Assembly (NCBI GenBank): GCA_045602925.1
Contig: JAZSCN010000019.1
Span: 1 to 30,651, forward strand
Reading direction: 5' to 3'
Length of the DNA: 30,651 bases
DNA from: UBA7477 sp045602925
Lineage (GTDB): Bacteria > Bacillota > Clostridia > Oscillospirales > Ruminococcaceae
Position numbers and translations under genes: made by a program. The notes under the pieces are model-generated. The model did not search any database and had not been told where the DNA came from. It was given only the letters and a program-made list of their open reading frames with translations. Each line of letters begins with the position of its first letter. Positions within the stretch are counted from its first letter, which is position 1. Shown one piece after another: positions 1 to 8,551 of the stretch.

Positions 1-2
1 GA

Positions 3-1016
3 GCTGGTACTGCAATTATTACATTTAATACTGATATGTGCAATTTAGTAAGCGGATACTGTATGTTCTATGGTTCTCCAATTGAATCTTTTACTGGAGC
101 ATTATGCTCTCTTGAAAATGGTATGCAAATGTTCCGTGGTACTTTCCTTACTTCTTTTGATAGTCCAGTACCTTCACTTAAAGATGGTTCTAATATGTTT
201 ATGTATTGTTCAAATCTTGAAAGTTTTAATAGTGAATTACCTAAATTAGAAGTAGCAAGAACAATGTTCCAATTGTGCAGTATACTTAAAGGACCCTGGA
301 CAATAAACCTTCCATCTCTTAAAAATGGATTAAACATGTTTAATTCTTGTTATGAACTTAAATCTTTCAGTGGAGCTTTACCTGTTCTTACTAATGGTGA
401 AGGCATGTTCTCAGGAGCATATATTGAAGATTTTAACAGTTCTCTTCCCGTTCTTGAAAATGGTGAAGAAATGTTCTACGGTTGCCGACTTAATGCACAA
501 TCAGTTAACAAAATTCTTGACACTATTCCTACGGTAGATAATGGTACTATTGACCTTGGTATTGCTGGTGCTCCAGATGAATCATTAACAGAAGAAGCAG
601 CAAATACATGGATGAATACTCAAGCCAATCAACTTGCAATTAAATGCGGTTATGCAGATACTACTGCTCTTCTTAATGCATTTACAGCTAAAGGTTGGAC
701 AGTTAACTTTATTTTCAGTGATGGTGCCGCAAATACAAATGTTACAATTTATCCAAAAGATGGCAGTGGTAGCAGCGGTGGTATTACTACTACAAGTTAT
801 AGTTTACGCAATCGCAGAAGCTCTACACTTCCTATCTATGTCAAACTTGTTGAAGTTACTGAAGAAGGCGATGGCTACACATATACTTCACAAGATGGTA
901 CTAAGTTCTATAAACTTAAGTACTTCCACATTACTAACGGTTCTACTGAAAATTACACCTTATTCAATTCTATAGAAGAAGCAATCGAACATTATAATAT
1001 TAAACCCGCAGCTTAA
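3..1016 (+). CDS. BspA-like leucine-rich repeat protein (tail adhesin type), 5' end cut by window
   Basis: The reading frame is open to the left edge of the window, so the start lies upstream; the ATG at 36 is internal. At least seven repeats of about 23 residues cover the first ~165 residues, each built on F-x-x-x-LP-x-L-x-x-G-x-x-MF-x-x-C. This is the BspA/DUF285 type of leucine-rich repeat, known from surface adhesins of Bacteroidota and Treponema and also from phage fibres. A Ser/Gly-rich linker (DGSGSSGG) and a small Tyr-rich C-terminal domain follow. The next gene starts 5 nt downstream and is also tail-like, which supports a role in host recognition. The role is inferred; the repeats are plainly visible. 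Confidence 0.85.
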   Translation, partial: AGTAIITFNTDMCNLVSGYCMFYGSPIESFTGALCSLENGMQMFRGTFLTSFDSPVPSLKDGSNMFMYCSNLESFNSELPKLEVARTMFQLCSILKGPWTINLPSLKNGLNMFNSCYELKSFSGALPVLTNGEGMFSGAYIEDFNSSLPVLENGEEMFYGCRLNAQSVNKILDTIPTVDNGTIDLGIAGAPDESLTEEAANTWMNTQANQLAIKCGYADTTALLNAFTAKGWTVNFIFSDGAANTNVTIYPKDGSGSSGGITTTSYSLRNRRSSTLPIYVKLVEVTEEGDGYTYTSQDGTKFYKLKYFHITNGSTENYTLFNSIEEAIEHYNIKPAA

Positions 1017-1020
1017 AATT

Positions 1021-2175
1021 ATGAGTACAACTTTACAAAATTCAATTTGGCCCAACGAAGACGGGAACTTGGGCAACATAAAAGTGCAAATTCCCGATGG
1101 CGTTAATGTTCAGTGGCCAGAAGGAGACGCTCTCCTCGGTAACTGCATTTATCAAAATGGTAAGTTAGTAGGTTTCGTCGATACTAAAGCATTGACTGTC
1201 AATAGCTCAGGAAGTACAACTATCAACTATGATTATGTTAACATTGAGTTACCTTTCGCAGAAGACGCAATGACTATCAACCGCGGACCTCGTAACAAGT
1301 ACCTCTATATCAAGTTTAATGATAAGGAAGTAGAAGAAGAGGGGGGGCTACCAGCGGGATATAGGAGATTAGAGTATCTGGAATCAACTGGCACGCAGTG
1401 GATTGATACAGGTGTGAATCTGAGTAGTGAGTCAGTAATAGAAGGTTCTGCCGCATTGGCAAATGATAGCACAGCAAGTATTGCAGTGTGGGGTAGCTAT
1501 TCCGCTGCGGATAAATACTCTTTATTCTGGCATTTAGCCAAACAAGAAGGCGTAGACACTCCGATTGGACAATTCCAAGGGGTAACATGGTTCGGTTCAA
1601 CCACTACTGCTGAAATAGGCAAAAAGTATCAATTCAAACAAACGCCAGGAGAGCTTTGGATTGATGGCGAACTTGCAAAAGCTCGTGATATTGAGGATTT
1701 CTCGCTCGACTTTAGCGCAGCGTTGTTTTGCAGTAAGCAGCCGGTGGAGGAATTCTATTATAGATCAGCTTCACGCATCTACTCATTCACCATATCCAGC
1801 GCAGACGAAATGCAGCTCAATCTTATTCCCTGCTTAGATCCAACGGGAGCACCGTGTATGTATGATATAATGTCTCAAGAATCATTCTATAACGAAGGAA
1901 CAGGTCAGTTCCTTTATCCAGGTGCGGAGTCTCAAGTAGTAACTTCGGATTTGGACGAGATTTTCTATGCTAAGAAAACTGCTCATGGTATACAGAAGTT
2001 ATATCATGTTCCTGAGAATTTTTCAGGTTCTAAAGATGAATATGCAATTGAAAATAGATTCAAACAATTAGTGGAGCCACCAATGCCTGCAGAAGGATAT
2101 TGGATTCCAGAGTGGACTGAAACAGATACCCAATTAATTTGTAACTGGATTGAAACAGTTGTATCAGAAATCTAA
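1021..2175 (+). CDS. tail protein with lectin-like (ConA-type) domain
   Basis: 384 residues. Residues 1-100 form a small N-terminal domain. At about residue 111 the motif LPAGYRRLEYLESTGTQWID begins; this is the start of a lectin/LamG-like domain often found in phage tail and host-surface proteins of gut bacteria. The matching end motif (D-x-x-G-x-x-CMYD-[IL]-x-S, then FYNEGTGQFLYPG) lies near residues 280-305. A short charged C-terminal domain rich in Trp and Pro follows. The start is 5 nt after the previous stop with no Shine-Dalgarno sequence. Carbohydrate binding at the tail tip is inferred from the family. Confidence 0.75.
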   Translation: MSTTLQNSIWPNEDGNLGNIKVQIPDGVNVQWPEGDALLGNCIYQNGKLVGFVDTKALTVNSSGSTTINYDYVNIELPFAEDAMTINRGPRNKYLYIKFNDKEVEEEGGLPAGYRRLEYLESTGTQWIDTGVNLSSESVIEGSAALANDSTASIAVWGSYSAADKYSLFWHLAKQEGVDTPIGQFQGVTWFGSTTTAEIGKKYQFKQTPGELWIDGELAKARDIEDFSLDFSAALFCSKQPVEEFYYRSASRIYSFTISSADEMQLNLIPCLDPTGAPCMYDIMSQESFYNEGTGQFLYPGAESQVVTSDLDEIFYAKKTAHGIQKLYHVPENFSGSKDEYAIENRFKQLVEPPMPAEGYWIPEWTETDTQLICNWIETVVSEI

Positions 2176-2245
2176 TGATTTATAAAGTCTTAGCATTTTA
2201 CCTTAAAACCTTGAACAACTAAATTAAAATTATATAACCTGTAAA

Positions 2246-2280
2246 AAGAAGGACGGTTTTAACACCGTCCTTTCTTATTT
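2246..2280 (+). terminator. intrinsic terminator after the lectin-like gene
   Basis: AAGGACGGT pairs with ACCGTCCTT around a short TTTAAC loop and is followed by TTCTTATTTT. It lies between the tail gene ending at 2175 and the next start at 2321. Confidence 0.85.
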
Positions 2281-2320
2281 TAAATTAAATTATCTAGTAT
2301 TTCAATTAAATAGATTTATA

Positions 2321-2809
2321 ATGCATAAAAGAGAAACATTTAAGAACGTTTTTGAACATTATATGAGCCGTTACTCAGCTGGCTGCTTCACAGTTGGTGA
2401 TACAATTGAGTTTGATAAGAAAATTCTTAATGACCCGGTTTTCAAGGGGTTACAGCCGGACCTCCAGTTAAGGGTTAAGGATATGGTAGACGCACAGGTA
2501 GCAGGTGATGCTATCATTATGGTTGCAAATGTATCACTTGAACCTCTCCATGACGAACAGGCTCATCCTTCTACAATTACAATTGGTTATTCAATGGGTG
2601 GTGGACGTTACTATGATCCTGTAACAGTACCTGGTCACCTTCTCGCACATATGAAACGTATCGAAAATGGTGCAAATCTTCCTGATTTAATCCCTGCAAA
2701 ACATAAGATTAACTACGATGAAAAGTTCTCTAAGACAGCACAACCTGCTGATTTAGCAAAGGCTGAAAAGAATCGTACACAAGGACATGTAACTTCAACT
2801 TTAATGTAA
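2321..2809 (+). CDS. hypothetical protein, probably virion-associated
   Basis: 162 residues, not recognised. It sits alone between a terminator and the coiled-coil fibre gene 4 nt downstream, so it probably belongs to the tail or virion block. The N-terminal half is mixed charged sequence (FDKKILNDPVF, LQLRVKDMVDAQ). The middle has a Gly-rich stretch (GYSMGGGRYYDP). The C-terminal tail is Lys/Gln/Thr-rich and looks disordered. No signal peptide or membrane segment is seen. Confidence 0.8.
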   Translation: MHKRETFKNVFEHYMSRYSAGCFTVGDTIEFDKKILNDPVFKGLQPDLQLRVKDMVDAQVAGDAIIMVANVSLEPLHDEQAHPSTITIGYSMGGGRYYDPVTVPGHLLAHMKRIENGANLPDLIPAKHKINYDEKFSKTAQPADLAKAEKNRTQGHVTSTLM

Positions 2810-2813
2810 TATT

Positions 2814-4307
2814 ATGAGCAATACATATAATAAATCATATGCATCTTTACAAACAGTTAAACATGAAACTATTACACTAGATGCACAAAAGATATTAATC
2901 AAAACACCTGATGATTCCTTAACTGAACGAACTGATATTTTAGAGTATTTTGATACTACTCTTGATGAAACAATGGAGCCTGTAAGAGAGCTTAATAATT
3001 ACATCACATCATCTGAAGATGGCACATACAGTACCAATACCTATAATGGAAGTACAGAAAATACAACTGTTAATGGTTTTCAGTATTCAAGAGACCATTT
3101 CGTTTTTGATAAACAAATTAATTCAATTTCTCTTCCTCATTTTAACCCAGGTGAATGGCCATTACCATTTAATCCTCCATCAGGATACTTATCTGCCCGT
3201 ATATTCACTGATGGAGAAGAACCTTCAGCAGTAATTTATTCAGATAATGCTGGTACTTTAAATGGTAGTCAAGACGCTGTTTTTACTTTTACTAACTTTA
3301 TAGTACCTTATCATTACACTTATATTCAATTTGCAATTGTTCCTAATAAAACAACTATTCCTGTATTACCAGCAGGCACTGGTTGTTTAACATTTATTGC
3401 TAAAGTTATATCAGATACTGCTACTGGAGAATTGCATGCTGATGATTTATGTCTTGGATATAATAATGGTGCATCACAGAAATGGGTCATTAATTTGACG
3501 GTTAATTATACGGAATATTCAGGTGTAGCACATGATATTGATTTATTGCAGGAAACAAATGATAAAAACGTATTAAAAATAGACAATCTTCGTGTTCAAA
3601 TTAATGATTTATCAGATGAAGTAGATGAAGATATTGCTACTGTTAATACTAGAATTGATGAAGTAAATGAAAATACCATTTATGATAGTTTAAAGAACTT
3701 TAGTAATGTTGATGCTATCACTAATACAACAGATGGTACTTGTATTCAATTAAGTAAAGCACACTTTATAGAGCCTAATGCAAAGATTACTAATGTAATT
3801 TTACCTTACAAAAATCAAGCATCAGGCTTACCGACTAATAATCAATATTTGCATTTACAATTTTTCAAAAATGATAGTTCTACCGCGATATGCAAATATG
3901 ATTCACCGACTCCTCAAGCTCGAGCTACAGGTGCTACTGGCGAATCAAATTGGTTATTTGATAATGTTGTAGTTCCAGAATATGACTATGTTCATATTAC
4001 ATTATCCGGTAGTCCTAATGATACTAATATCAATGGCCCTAACGGTTCCAACTGTTCATCATTTAGAATTAATGTTGTAACGTTGGAAGACGGAACTACT
4101 CAATTTGATGATGATGGTATTTGTAAAGTATGGAGAAGTAGAACTGCTCAAAACTACATGGGTGAAGTCAAAGCTATATACTATGCACCAAGCACTATCA
4201 AAGAATTAGCAGATAGAGTTGTAGCTCTTGAAAATCAAGTAAGTGCTAATACTACTAAAATAGCTGAGTTAGAAGCTTTGATTACACAGCTTACAGCAAA
4301 TCAATAA
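2814..4307 (+). CDS. tail fibre-like protein with internal duplication and C-terminal coiled coil
   Basis: 497 residues. Two related halves can be lined up, at about residues 85-240 and 300-460: each has an I-x-x-[IV]-x-LP opening, a Y-L-x-x-x-x-F segment, then F-x-N-x-[IV]-VP-x-[HY]-x-Y, a conserved Cys and an ADD/DDD-x-[LI]-C ending. A short heptad stretch (about 245-280) separates them, and a second coiled coil (VVALENQVSANTTKIAEL) closes the protein. This is the usual build of trimeric phage fibres. Low-complexity Thr/Asn/Ser content fits an extended beta structure. Function as a fibre is inferred from architecture only. Confidence 0.75.
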   Translation: MSNTYNKSYASLQTVKHETITLDAQKILIKTPDDSLTERTDILEYFDTTLDETMEPVRELNNYITSSEDGTYSTNTYNGSTENTTVNGFQYSRDHFVFDKQINSISLPHFNPGEWPLPFNPPSGYLSARIFTDGEEPSAVIYSDNAGTLNGSQDAVFTFTNFIVPYHYTYIQFAIVPNKTTIPVLPAGTGCLTFIAKVISDTATGELHADDLCLGYNNGASQKWVINLTVNYTEYSGVAHDIDLLQETNDKNVLKIDNLRVQINDLSDEVDEDIATVNTRIDEVNENTIYDSLKNFSNVDAITNTTDGTCIQLSKAHFIEPNAKITNVILPYKNQASGLPTNNQYLHLQFFKNDSSTAICKYDSPTPQARATGATGESNWLFDNVVVPEYDYVHITLSGSPNDTNINGPNGSNCSSFRINVVTLEDGTTQFDDDGICKVWRSRTAQNYMGEVKAIYYAPSTIKELADRVVALENQVSANTTKIAELEALITQLTANQ

Positions 4308-4309
4308 TT

Positions 4310-4726
4310 TCAACAATTTTCCATAAGTGTAAAAAATAAGGCGGAGTCATCTTCGCCTTTTTTTATAAGATTTAGTTCTTTAAGAATTGGAAGGATTTTA
4401 TCTTCCATATGCGGGTAAAATTTATACAAAGTGTCGTAAGCATTAAGTGGCTTATCAGGCTTTGTGAATCTTGCACATTCCCAGTCAATAACCATCTGTA
4501 CAAAATCGTCATGTGATTTTGCTCTACGTTGATGGTGTTTTGCCCACCACTGGTGACAAGTATGTACAAATTCCGTAGGTAAGAAGTGATAAAGAATAAT
4601 CTTATCTACATCATGAAGATAGCCACGAATAGTATTCTTCCCCAAGAGCTTCTTTTCTAAAGTAAGGAATGCCTTACGGTGTTCTAACGAGTATCTGATT
4701 TTATAACGCTGATTTTTTGTAAACAT
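4310..4726 (-). CDS. DUF5662-like, HD-type putative metal-binding protein
   Basis: 138 residues. Residues 30-70 hold GYLHDVDK followed by several spaced His residues including a WWAKHH segment, then a D-W-x-x-x-R-F segment near residue 85. This resembles the phage-encoded DUF5662 family, which has an HD-like arrangement of His and Asp; enzymatic activity of that family is not established to my knowledge. The start overlaps the end of the NadD-PncC gene by 26 nt, so the two are probably translationally linked. It is the last gene of the minus-strand operon. Confidence 0.65.
   Translation of the reverse strand: MFTKNQRYKIRYSLEHRKAFLTLEKKLLGKNTIRGYLHDVDKIILYHFLPTEFVHTCHQWWAKHHQRRAKSHDDFVQMVIDWECARFTKPDKPLNAYDTLYKFYPHMEDKILPILKELNLIKKGEDDSALFFTLMENC
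4338..4365. terminator. bidirectional terminator between converging operons
   Basis: AAGGCG pairs with CGCCTT around a 10-nt loop, with a run of A before it and a run of T after it, so it can stop transcription from both sides. It lies inside the 3' end of the minus-strand gene 4310-4726 and just after the plus-strand stop at 4307. Confidence 0.8.
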
Positions 4727-5732
4727 TTCTAATGAATGATTCTATTAAAGTTATTGCTTTATCAACCAGGTAATTTCTATTTGTATTTCTTGAATGAATA
4801 ATTTCACCTTCTTCAATCTTATGAACTACAGTCCCCTTTTCATGAGAGATACCAATGTACGCCAGTAACGGTTCTGCATAACCTGTTACAGAAACTCCAA
4901 TAGTTGTATTAGCTTTTGTTCTAGCTCCTTTTGCCATTTGTTCTGCAACAGGTGAACTGACAACTCCAAATGTATCTATGAAATCCTGTCTAACACCGAG
5001 AAGAGAAACCTTAGATTCATTGGAGTATGTAATAAATCCACATTTGAGAACATCTGATGCACCGATTCCTTTAGTGATAGTTCCTGCAATGTTACCTGCT
5101 GTACAACTCTCTGCTGTAGAAACAGTAATACCATTCTCAATCATTCTCTTTATAAAGGAATTCATCTCCAATCCTTTGATAAAGAAGTCGTAACAAGGTA
5201 AACGAAGATTATTGTCAAGTTCTCCAAAGCTAATTTGTTCACGAATCATTGAAGAAGAAATACCATAGTCTTCACCTTCAATAATAGTAGCAGATACATT
5301 TTCAGGAACATTGATAGGTTTTCCATCACGACCGTAAACACAGAAATGAAGATTTTCAATGAGATAAGGATAATTATTCCATGATTCTAATTTAGAAAAC
5401 TGGTCAGCACCAACAATCCAATAGATTTTACCTGAAACATTAAATTTCTTACGAATGATGTCAATAAGATCAGAAGTAAAACCATCAGGGTTATTCAATT
5501 CAATGTCAGAAACCTCAGCCCAATTATTGAATCCAAAATCATTGATGGCATTCATAATAATGTCTAACCGTTCTCTAAAAGAAAACATAGTATCATTTTT
5601 ATGTGGAGAACAAACAACAGGACAGAATACAACCTTATCAAATCCCATCTGCTTATATGCTGCTTCTGCAATTTTAAGATGACCCTTATGAATAGGGTCA
5701 AAAGAACCTCCGAAAAAACAAATATTATTCAT
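4701..5732 (-). CDS. bifunctional NadD-PncC fusion: nicotinate-nucleotide adenylyltransferase / NMN amidase
   Basis: 343 residues. Residues 1-187 are a nucleotidyltransferase of the NadD type: GGSFDPIHKGHL (8-19) with the HxGH ATP-binding site, WIVGAD (105-110) and ISSSMIRE (158-165). Residues 191-343 are a CinA C-terminal (PncC) domain: TAESCTAG (206-213) with the expected catalytic Ser209, ITYSNESK (234-241) with Tyr and Lys, and FGVVSSPVAEQMA. PncC deamidates NMN to NaMN, and NadD adenylates NaMN to NaAD, so the two steps are consecutive. The usual GxxGP segment after the catalytic region is changed to SVTGYAEP, so amidase activity should be tested. Both domains are clear; the fusion is continuous with no frameshift. 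Probable role: maintaining pyridine nucleotides during infection. Confidence 0.92.
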   Translation of the reverse strand: MNNICFFGGSFDPIHKGHLKIAEAAYKQMGFDKVVFCPVVCSPHKNDTMFSFRERLDIIMNAINDFGFNNWAEVSDIELNNPDGFTSDLIDIIRKKFNVSGKIYWIVGADQFSKLESWNNYPYLIENLHFCVYGRDGKPINVPENVSATIIEGEDYGISSSMIREQISFGELDNNLRLPCYDFFIKGLEMNSFIKRMIENGITVSTAESCTAGNIAGTITKGIGASDVLKCGFITYSNESKVSLLGVRQDFIDTFGVVSSPVAEQMAKGARTKANTTIGVSVTGYAEPLLAYIGISHEKGTVVHKIEEGEIIHSRNTNRNYLVDKAITLIESFIRNVYKKSAL

Positions 5733-5736
5733 AATA

Positions 5737-6054
5737 TTAGTTTGCCCTTTCTATTACATTCTTTCGTTCACCGGTATCTCGATTTACAAGGTATCCTTCG
5801 AAACGGTATCCTTCAGGAACATTCTTTACTTCAACTTGAAATGAACTATTAATTTCAGGTTGAATATAAGTGTAATCATACCACCAACACCAACCTAATA
5901 TATTGCCGAAAATAACAAGTCCGATGATTCCCTTAATTAATTGGCTAATTTCGAAACGGTCCCAGCCATGTTTAAATCCTATATCAGCAGTCATAATAAT
6001 CCATAAGATGGAAATAAATGACCCGACAACACCAAGAGCTATAAAAAAATTCAT
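5737..6054 (-). CDS. small membrane protein, two predicted transmembrane helices
   Basis: 105 residues. Hydrophobic helices at about residues 3-22 (FFIALGVVGSFISILWII) and 40-60 (IKGIIGLVIFGNILGWCWWY) are joined by a short charged loop. The C-terminal ~45 residues are polar with a Gly-Tyr-Arg-Phe-Glu-Gly-Tyr segment. It lies 4 nt upstream of the NadD-PncC gene in the same operon and 1 nt after the previous stop. Family not recognised. Confidence 0.75.
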   Translation of the reverse strand: MNFFIALGVVGSFISILWIIMTADIGFKHGWDRFEISQLIKGIIGLVIFGNILGWCWWYDYTYIQPEINSSFQVEVKNVPEGYRFEGYLVNRDTGERKNVIERAN

Positions 6055-6055
6055 A

Positions 6056-6358
6056 TTACTTTATACTTTTTCTAATTAATTCTTGAGCATCAACTGCTGG
6101 AATATCTTCCCAAGAGCTTTCATAGTGATAAGATAAAAATATTTCAAATCCTAGATCAGATGCTTCTTTCAAAAGAGGTTGAATATATTGACGCTTTTCA
6201 TCATCACCAATCCCGTTTGGAAAATAGAAATACCACTTATCCGTTTGTCTGGAATAAACTCCTTTAACCGGATTAAACTCGAATAACTGAATTAAACTTT
6301 TATAACTGGAAGGAATCCAGTTTCCAAGAGTTATCTCAACATATGCAGGTCCGTTCAT
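6056..6358 (-). CDS. hypothetical protein
   Basis: 100 residues, aromatic-rich (KWYFYFPNGIGDDEKRQYIQ). Its ATG overlaps the stop of the upstream gene as ATGA, a sign of coupled translation. The pattern of a beta strand, a KWYF strand and a helix suggests a small alpha/beta fold. It is similar in size to its neighbour 6355-6705 but I see no shared motif. No function assigned. Confidence 0.75.
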   Translation of the reverse strand: MNGPAYVEITLGNWIPSSYKSLIQLFEFNPVKGVYSRQTDKWYFYFPNGIGDDEKRQYIQPLLKEASDLGFEIFLSYHYESSWEDIPAVDAQELIRKSIK

Positions 6359-6705
6359 GTAATATAATTTTCCATTGTACCTTCTACATGTCCATATCTT
6401 ATTACACCATAATATGATATAGGACGTTCATCGTATTCCATTGAATCTGGGTCAATAGCATATTTCGGAATTTGAAAATGAATAGATGCTAAACTATCAC
6501 CTAAATCATTTATCATGAAATGAAAGATAGAAGGGTATTTATGTACTTTTAAAATTTGAAAAGAAGCATCTCTAATAGACTCAAGAATATCTTTATCTCC
6601 CTCCCCTGACTCATCAATATAAAGCTCAGTAAAATAGCATGGAACTATATCACATTCGCCTTCAAAATTACGAGTCAGAGTCGGAGGATATTGAGCGATA
6701 ATCAT
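6355..6705 (-). CDS. hypothetical protein
   Basis: 116 residues, acidic, not recognised. The start forms TAATG with the stop of the upstream gene and the end forms ATGA with the downstream gene, so the three genes are read as one translational unit. It has an EGDKDILESIRDA segment and a FHFMINDLGDSLASIHF segment. Confidence 0.75.
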   Translation of the reverse strand: MIIAQYPPTLTRNFEGECDIVPCYFTELYIDESGEGDKDILESIRDASFQILKVHKYPSIFHFMINDLGDSLASIHFQIPKYAIDPDSMEYDERPISYYGVIRYGHVEGTMENYIT

Positions 6706-7226
6706 TAATCAGTATACGTAAAGTATTGAGATACAGTTACTTCGGTACCGTCGTTAAAGGTAATATCAAAGGTGATAAGATGACTATCTTCTGCGCTATA
6801 AGCGCGGCGATGAACCTTAGCGATACCGCCATGACTGAAAATATAATCTCTAAGCTCGTTCACAGACTTGAAGTGAGGGTTAGTAGCGAGCGAGTAAAGA
6901 ATGGGCTGAGAACCTTCAGCGACATTTCCCATCGCGTCCTTCTTCAAGATAAGAGACAAAAGCATATCAGTGCCGAGAGTAGCATAGAAGTCTAGACCAC
7001 AAAGAGAAAGAACCTGACGATACTTTGCGGGGTTCTTCTTAGAGCGAACAATTACGCGCCAATCGAGACCAGTTTGATTCAAATCATAAGTACGAAGAAT
7101 ATTAGTAAGATAATCATAATCCATACCGCAGCGATCACTAATCTCGGCGATATCTACCCACTTATTTGCCTTAGTGCACTTCTGAATAATTACGTGCTTA
7201 GGACGGTTTGCAATTTCAATGAACAT
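6705..7226 (-). CDS. hypothetical protein, first gene of minus-strand operon
   Basis: 173 residues. The middle (about residues 25-60, KWVDIAEISDRCGMDYDYL) could be a helix-turn-helix, and GGIAKVHRR plus the C-terminal strands look like a small beta domain; neither is a firm assignment. A minus-strand copy of the CAGAAC/TATAAT-type box lies with its C at 7250, 24 nt before the ATG, so this gene probably carries the operon promoter for 7226 down to 4310. No family recognised. Confidence 0.8.
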   Translation of the reverse strand: MFIEIANRPKHVIIQKCTKANKWVDIAEISDRCGMDYDYLTNILRTYDLNQTGLDWRVIVRSKKNPAKYRQVLSLCGLDFYATLGTDMLLSLILKKDAMGNVAEGSQPILYSLATNPHFKSVNELRDYIFSHGGIAKVHRRAYSAEDSHLITFDITFNDGTEVTVSQYFTYTD

Positions 7227-7250
7227 GATTTTATGTTTATATTAGTTCTG
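7227..7250 (-). promoter_or_regulatory. phage promoter box, minus strand
   Basis: Read on the minus strand: CAGAACTAATATAAACATAA then AATC-ATG. Same arrangement as the plus-strand array, with 24 nt from C to the A of ATG. It is the only clear box for the operon 7226-4310. Confidence 0.7.
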
Positions 7251-7274
7251 TTTATCTGAAATAGTTTTGTTTAA

Positions 7275-7724
7275 TTAAAATGGAATGTCGTCAGTAATTA
7301 GATTATTTTCTTCAAGAAGCATATAGAATGTAGGAAAGAAGTCTTTATTACCGAAGTATTTTAGAATATCAATATGCTTTCGTTTCTGATAAATTGCCTC
7401 ATTACAATTGCATGCATTCCACAACGAAAGAATATAGCCATCATTTAGCTTTGCATTTTTTGCATGACTATAGCAAATCTCATAGAACTTTTTAGCTTTG
7501 CCATAAGTCAAAATACGATAGCCAAAAGATTTATACAATGTATCGGGGTTATCTCCACTAAAAATATAAATCATATAACCAGTCTTTATGCCGCCGCGAC
7601 GACGCTTCTTACTGGGATAACCCCTATGTTTACGATAGGGCTGATTATAAAGTTTACAAGATGCAAGAATAACAGTAATGTTATTAACTACTCGTTTTTC
7701 AAGGATTGTTGTTCGATTGCTCAT
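7275..7724 (-). CDS. hypothetical basic protein
   Basis: 149 residues from the ATG at 7724; the longer reading from a TTG at 7751 is less likely. The segment around residues 30-50 is very basic (KHRGYPSKKRRRGG), which may bind nucleic acid. The rest is Tyr/Asn/Lys-rich with several Cys (CNCNEA). A minus-strand CAGAACTAAAGTATAAA box lies at 7797, giving a leader of about 50 nt, unlike the fixed spacing elsewhere. No family recognised. Confidence 0.75.
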   Translation of the reverse strand: MSNRTTILEKRVVNNITVILASCKLYNQPYRKHRGYPSKKRRRGGIKTGYMIYIFSGDNPDTLYKSFGYRILTYGKAKKFYEICYSHAKNAKLNDGYILSLWNACNCNEAIYQKRKHIDILKYFGNKDFFPTFYMLLEENNLITDDIPF

Positions 7725-7798
7725 TTTAATAAAAATAATTTTAATAGACAATCAATTGAAATTGACTACTTACAATTATTTTTATACTTTAGTTCTGT

Positions 7799-8098
7799 TT
7801 ATACCAAATGCAAAATTGATACAAACTTCCCTAATTTAATACACAAATGAGGCTCGCAATTATTATATTGAAGAAGCTCTAAATCAAATGCAGCGGGAGC
7901 ATCAAAGGCCTGAACTATCTCGCAAATCATATCTTCGCGTCTTAAACATAAAACAACATTTTGTGAATCCATATTAAGGAATAAATTATCAAAACCATTT
8001 TCACTTTGAGCAACGAGACGCAAGCCCGGAATGTCTACTTCGCTCTTTTTAATCAAATCTAAAAGCCTTTTGAAGTGGTAATTGCTATTCATTTTCAT
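7799..8098 (-). CDS. hypothetical protein
   Basis: 99 residues, not recognised. The start MKMNSNYHF is used at 8098; the second ATG at 8092 is an alternative. No promoter box is visible directly upstream, so it may be read from inside the divergent region 8099-8298. Its TAA stop overlaps the promoter box of the next minus-strand gene (TAAACAGAAC). Confidence 0.75.
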   Translation of the reverse strand: MKMNSNYHFKRLLDLIKKSEVDIPGLRLVAQSENGFDNLFLNMDSQNVVLCLRREDMICEIVQAFDAPAAFDLELLQYNNCEPHLCIKLGKFVSILHLV

Positions 8099-8298
8099 AA
8101 CTTATTTAGATACACGGGATTAAAAATGGTACTAAAATTAAGCGTGTATAAAACTGCGCTATGACGATGTAATGAGTAATTTATATAATAGATTTATATT
8201 AAATGCTTTATATAACAACATAGCTATGTTGCAATAATCGCGTGTAGAAAAAAGAAAAGTGGCTGAGTACTAGCACAGAACTAAGATAAGGTAAAATC
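8099..8298. promoter_or_regulatory. divergent intergenic control region
   Basis: 200 nt of AT-rich DNA separates the minus-strand operon from the plus-strand array. It holds the 16-bp palindrome at 8216-8231, several TATATAA runs, and the first plus-strand promoter box at 8276. No gene is seen. Confidence 0.6.
8216..8231. promoter_or_regulatory. perfect 16-bp palindrome, operator candidate
   Basis: CAACATAGCTATGTTG is identical to its own reverse complement. It lies between divergent transcription units, where a dimeric repressor would be expected to bind. Confidence 0.45.
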
Positions 8299-8550
8299 AT
8301 GACAACCTACAAGTTTACTATTCCTAATCGTGATTCTTCTATTTTCCGTTGTGACGTATATAATGATGGTTCTTTTTTGTACCATCGTGAAGTGCACATG
8401 TATGATAAGAATCTTACGGATGAAATCAATACTTTAGTTCTTTCCAAAAAGATGGCCACGACATTGGATATTGATGAGCGTGATTTGTATATGCCTGTTC
8501 GTATGGCTGTAATGATCGGTGAGTCGGTTTGGACTAACTCAAAGTATTAA
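8299..8550 (+). CDS. hypothetical protein, first gene of the plus-strand array
   Basis: 83 residues, not recognised. The promoter box starts at 8276, exactly 23 nt before the ATG (CAGAACTAAGATAAG variant). The sequence suggests strands in the first half (MTTYKFTIPN, RCDVYNDGSFLYHREV) and helices in the second. The next gene, a lipoprotein, starts 1 nt after its stop and has no box, so this is a small operon 8299-9013. Confidence 0.85.
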   Translation: MTTYKFTIPNRDSSIFRCDVYNDGSFLYHREVHMYDKNLTDEINTLVLSKKMATTLDIDERDLYMPVRMAVMIGESVWTNSKY

Positions 8551-8551
8551 G

